From Atrichornis clamosus (taxonomy: Eukaryota; Chordata; Aves; Passeriformes; Menuridae), in assembly GCA_013400975.1 (NCBI GenBank), contig WBMZ01012046.1, forward strand, positions 1-64,000: a DNA stretch of 64,000 nt, read 5' to 3'. A model generated the notes under the pieces. That model saw only the letters and a program-made list of their open reading frames with translations. It searched no databases and was not told the DNA's origin. Position numbers and translations under genes: made by a program. The stretch's first letter is position 1; the number at the start of each line of letters is the position of its first letter. Below, in pieces: positions 61,601 to 64,000 of this stretch.

Positions 61601-64000
61601 GTTAGCTCGCAGTCATTATTCCTTATCTCTGCTCAGTGCTCGTTCATTTTCGGGTGAAGATGGTACGTTGGCTTTTCTTTTTCCTCTGAGAAATGCGCTC
61701 TAAAAACTTAGTTTTGCCAAATACATATGAAAGGAACTGAAACATGCTGCTTTCCCTGATGCTGGCAGCAGTTCAGTGATCCCAGCGGTGGCCTCCATGG
61801 TGGCAGGAATGGCCACAGGAGCTGCAGGACTGGGAGCACAGAGCGCAGCAGGAGGCTGTTCCTGTCTCATGAGCCATCACATCTTGCTTACCAGAGAACA
61901 TTCAGCATTACAAGTGAGGGTACACAAAAATTTAAAGGACTTTACAGCTAAATTGGCTTATGTCTTTTGAAATGAAGTATGCTGCAGCACAGCACCAATA
62001 AATAACCTGTGAAGGCCAAGACAATACTTGTGCTAGTAAAAGGCAGCCACTGTTTGTCAGTGAAGTCCATTTTAAAAAAGTTTTGGGCAGCACTTGTCTC
62101 CCTCACTAGCTGTATATCACTGCTATGTTTGGCCAGAAGCCTAGTGAAAAAAAGCAAAGAACAGAGGGGGAGATCCTCCACCAGCTTTGGGTTCTAAACA
62201 CATACTCATATTCCAGAACTCATAATGTGTAACATTGTATCGTTCCTTTTGTATTTTCTCCAGCAGTCAGTAGGTCTAAAACAGCACACAGCTGCTTTGG
62301 ATTAATCTGATGCTTTGGCATCTTCATTTTGGCTGTGTTAAAGTGATGTTACCTTGGCATAATTTCTTTCAATGACTCTAAGAGATCCAGGCAAATACTG
62401 CTTTGGGGTTTTTTTTTGTTCAGAAGCCAAACCAAAAAAGCAGGAAAAAATGTCTTAAGTCAGAATTTTCTAAAGTTTTCTTTGGCAAAATGAAACCAAA
62501 AAACTTATCATGCCAAGACCTTGAATGAACCAAAAATGTTTCATTCCACCAAATTGAATGGTTTGTGTTCTGATTACTCTTGACTTTTTTTTTTTAATTG
62601 AACAGGTAAGTTACAAAATTTTGCTAGCAAACAGTTGGAATGGAAATATTTGCCATCTTACAGAAATCTGTAACTCAGTCTTTCTTTCAGGTAAGAATTT
62701 AGCTGAATTCAATCTGAATTTACTCATTGTTTCAGGGTTTTGTTTTCCCAAATGTTTATAGAAAATTATCCCCCAGAACATTTCTTCTTGCTTTTGAGCT
62801 GATCCTTGAATTCTTTTCCTGCCATGTCAGTGAGATATTCTCCTATTTTTACAGGGTTTCTTTTGACTTTGTTTTTGTTGTGGTGAAGAACATTTCAGTT
62901 TTGTTCCTTGATGATCTAAAAATTGCTGTCATTTGATCTGTGAAACTATTAAGATTCTTCATCAGCTGTGCCTTGGCCCTCCCCTGCTTATTCTGTAAGA
63001 GAGTTATAGGCTAATAGGGAGCATGGCAAATTCTGTCTGTACCTATTTAGAGCACATGTTGCTGTCAATACACTTTCCTCCTAGACTTGCCTTGATTTGT
63101 CTTCATTTTTTTCCCCAAAAAACCTTTCTCTTTTCTCTAAGGGACATTCAGTTAAAGCACAAGTGTGAAAATCTGTAAGGAGAGTTCAATCAAAGACTCA
63201 TATTTAGATTGGCCCGTTGCATGCTCTTAAAACACCTCTTGCCTTGATGATGCTTGACTCTGCCACGGAAGACCACAGTCCTTCGGGCAAGAGTCCATCT
63301 CTGCCCAGAAATATTTCTGTTGCTGTTTGTTGTTTCCTTGGCCCAGAAGCCTGGTAATCTGGGCTTTTCCCAAAGTATATGTGCTTGTGGGCGTAGGCCA
63401 CTGAAGTGCATCCAGTGCATTTGGAAGATGTATGTTTTCTGGTTTTATTATGGAAATAAGAATTCTCAACAAGAACTTTCAATAGACGTCTCCAAAAAGC
63501 TGGAATTAACTTTATTTTCCAAGCTCTGCACAACTGATATCCTTCTATCCATTCACCTTTAATATTTTGGTTGTGCTTTATAAGCATCCAGTAAACAGTG
63601 GGATAAAAATAATATTATTTTTGGAGGATGCATGTTGTTTCAAAGGTACATAATTAGCCCCTTCCAACCTTGAAAAAATCACGCTTTTGAAAGAGGTTTT
63701 CTAAGTTGCTTTGTCTGCAAAAGTGACTTTTAAATATTCTCATAAAAATTCTTCATTTCCCATGCCATGTGCCTGAAAACATACCCTTTAGTTTGTTGGG
63801 GAGAGACAATTTGAGGTTCGAAAATAATGCTACATTTATATATAGTGTTAAATAGGTTTGAAAATACTCCTTTTAAGAATTTTATTTAAATGATCAAAAA
63901 TAATCAAGATCTGATTGTTTGAAAACTATAGGATAGAATGTCAGTAATACTTTAACAAGCAAACTAATCAGCTCTTCCTCCTACTGCCTGGAACTGATGA
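58646..64000. other. AT-rich non-coding stretch with one weak exon candidate
   Basis: No transposon end was recognised. A short T-run lies near 59,247-59,258 and an A-rich run near 59,511-59,524. A minus-strand open stretch at 61,948-62,140, preceded by a strong acceptor, encodes a hydrophobic segment and a short basic tail; it is discussed as a finding. A minus frame at 63,204-63,587 is unrecognised. Confidence 0.45.

Noticed and set aside
63204..63587. 127-codon minus frame as a retrogene
   Set aside because: Two overlapping frames look equally protein-like and neither matches a family I know; no poly(A) tail or target duplication was seen.
1..64000. CRISPR array, operon, phage or plasmid features
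   Set aside because: Composition, CR1 and LTR repeats and the lack of dense ORFs show vertebrate nuclear DNA; no regularly spaced direct repeats were seen.

Overview
This is AT-rich nuclear DNA from a vertebrate, almost certainly a bird. The evidence is several truncated CR1 LINE copies with the avian 3'-end signature, and long terminal repeats (LTRs) of types I recognise from bird genomes; two of them resemble passerine retrovirus families, which is weaker evidence. There are no operons, dense long ORFs, rRNA genes or CRISPR arrays. I recognise no complete protein-coding gene. Most ORFs are short and look like chance.

Layout: bases 1 to about 110 are the edge of a CpG island, probably a promoter or first exon that continues to the left. 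A strong splice-donor consensus lies at 346/347. From there to about 46 kb the window looks like a long intron or intergenic DNA. It carries a relict MIR-like SINE (7.9 kb), CR1 fragments (8.9, 16.3 and 22.3 kb), a CpG-retaining block with a perfect 10-base-arm palindrome (13.5-14.0 kb), a second tRNA-derived SINE relic (32.9 kb), a G/T-only low-complexity tract (36.3 kb) and two LTRs with recognisable promoter and poly(A) signals (38.0-38.7 and 40.4-40.9 kb).

A retroelement cluster occupies 46.3-48.2 kb: a GC-rich block, an LTR-like unit with a duplicated segment, and an ERVL-type LTR that has lost most of U3. A long diverged CR1 lies at 50.3-50.7 kb and another at 57.8-58.0 kb. A CpG-rich block with clustered transcription-factor-like motifs is at 58.4-58.65 kb.

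The five CR1 copies and the three best LTRs all lie on the minus strand. This would fit an intron transcribed on the plus strand from the CpG island at the left edge, but the sample is small. Three minus-strand open stretches bounded by good splice-site consensus (15.9, 55.8 and 62.0 kb) are listed as unproven exon candidates. I found no convincing new biological system. The most useful leads are the two CpG-retaining blocks and the 55.8-kb exon candidate.
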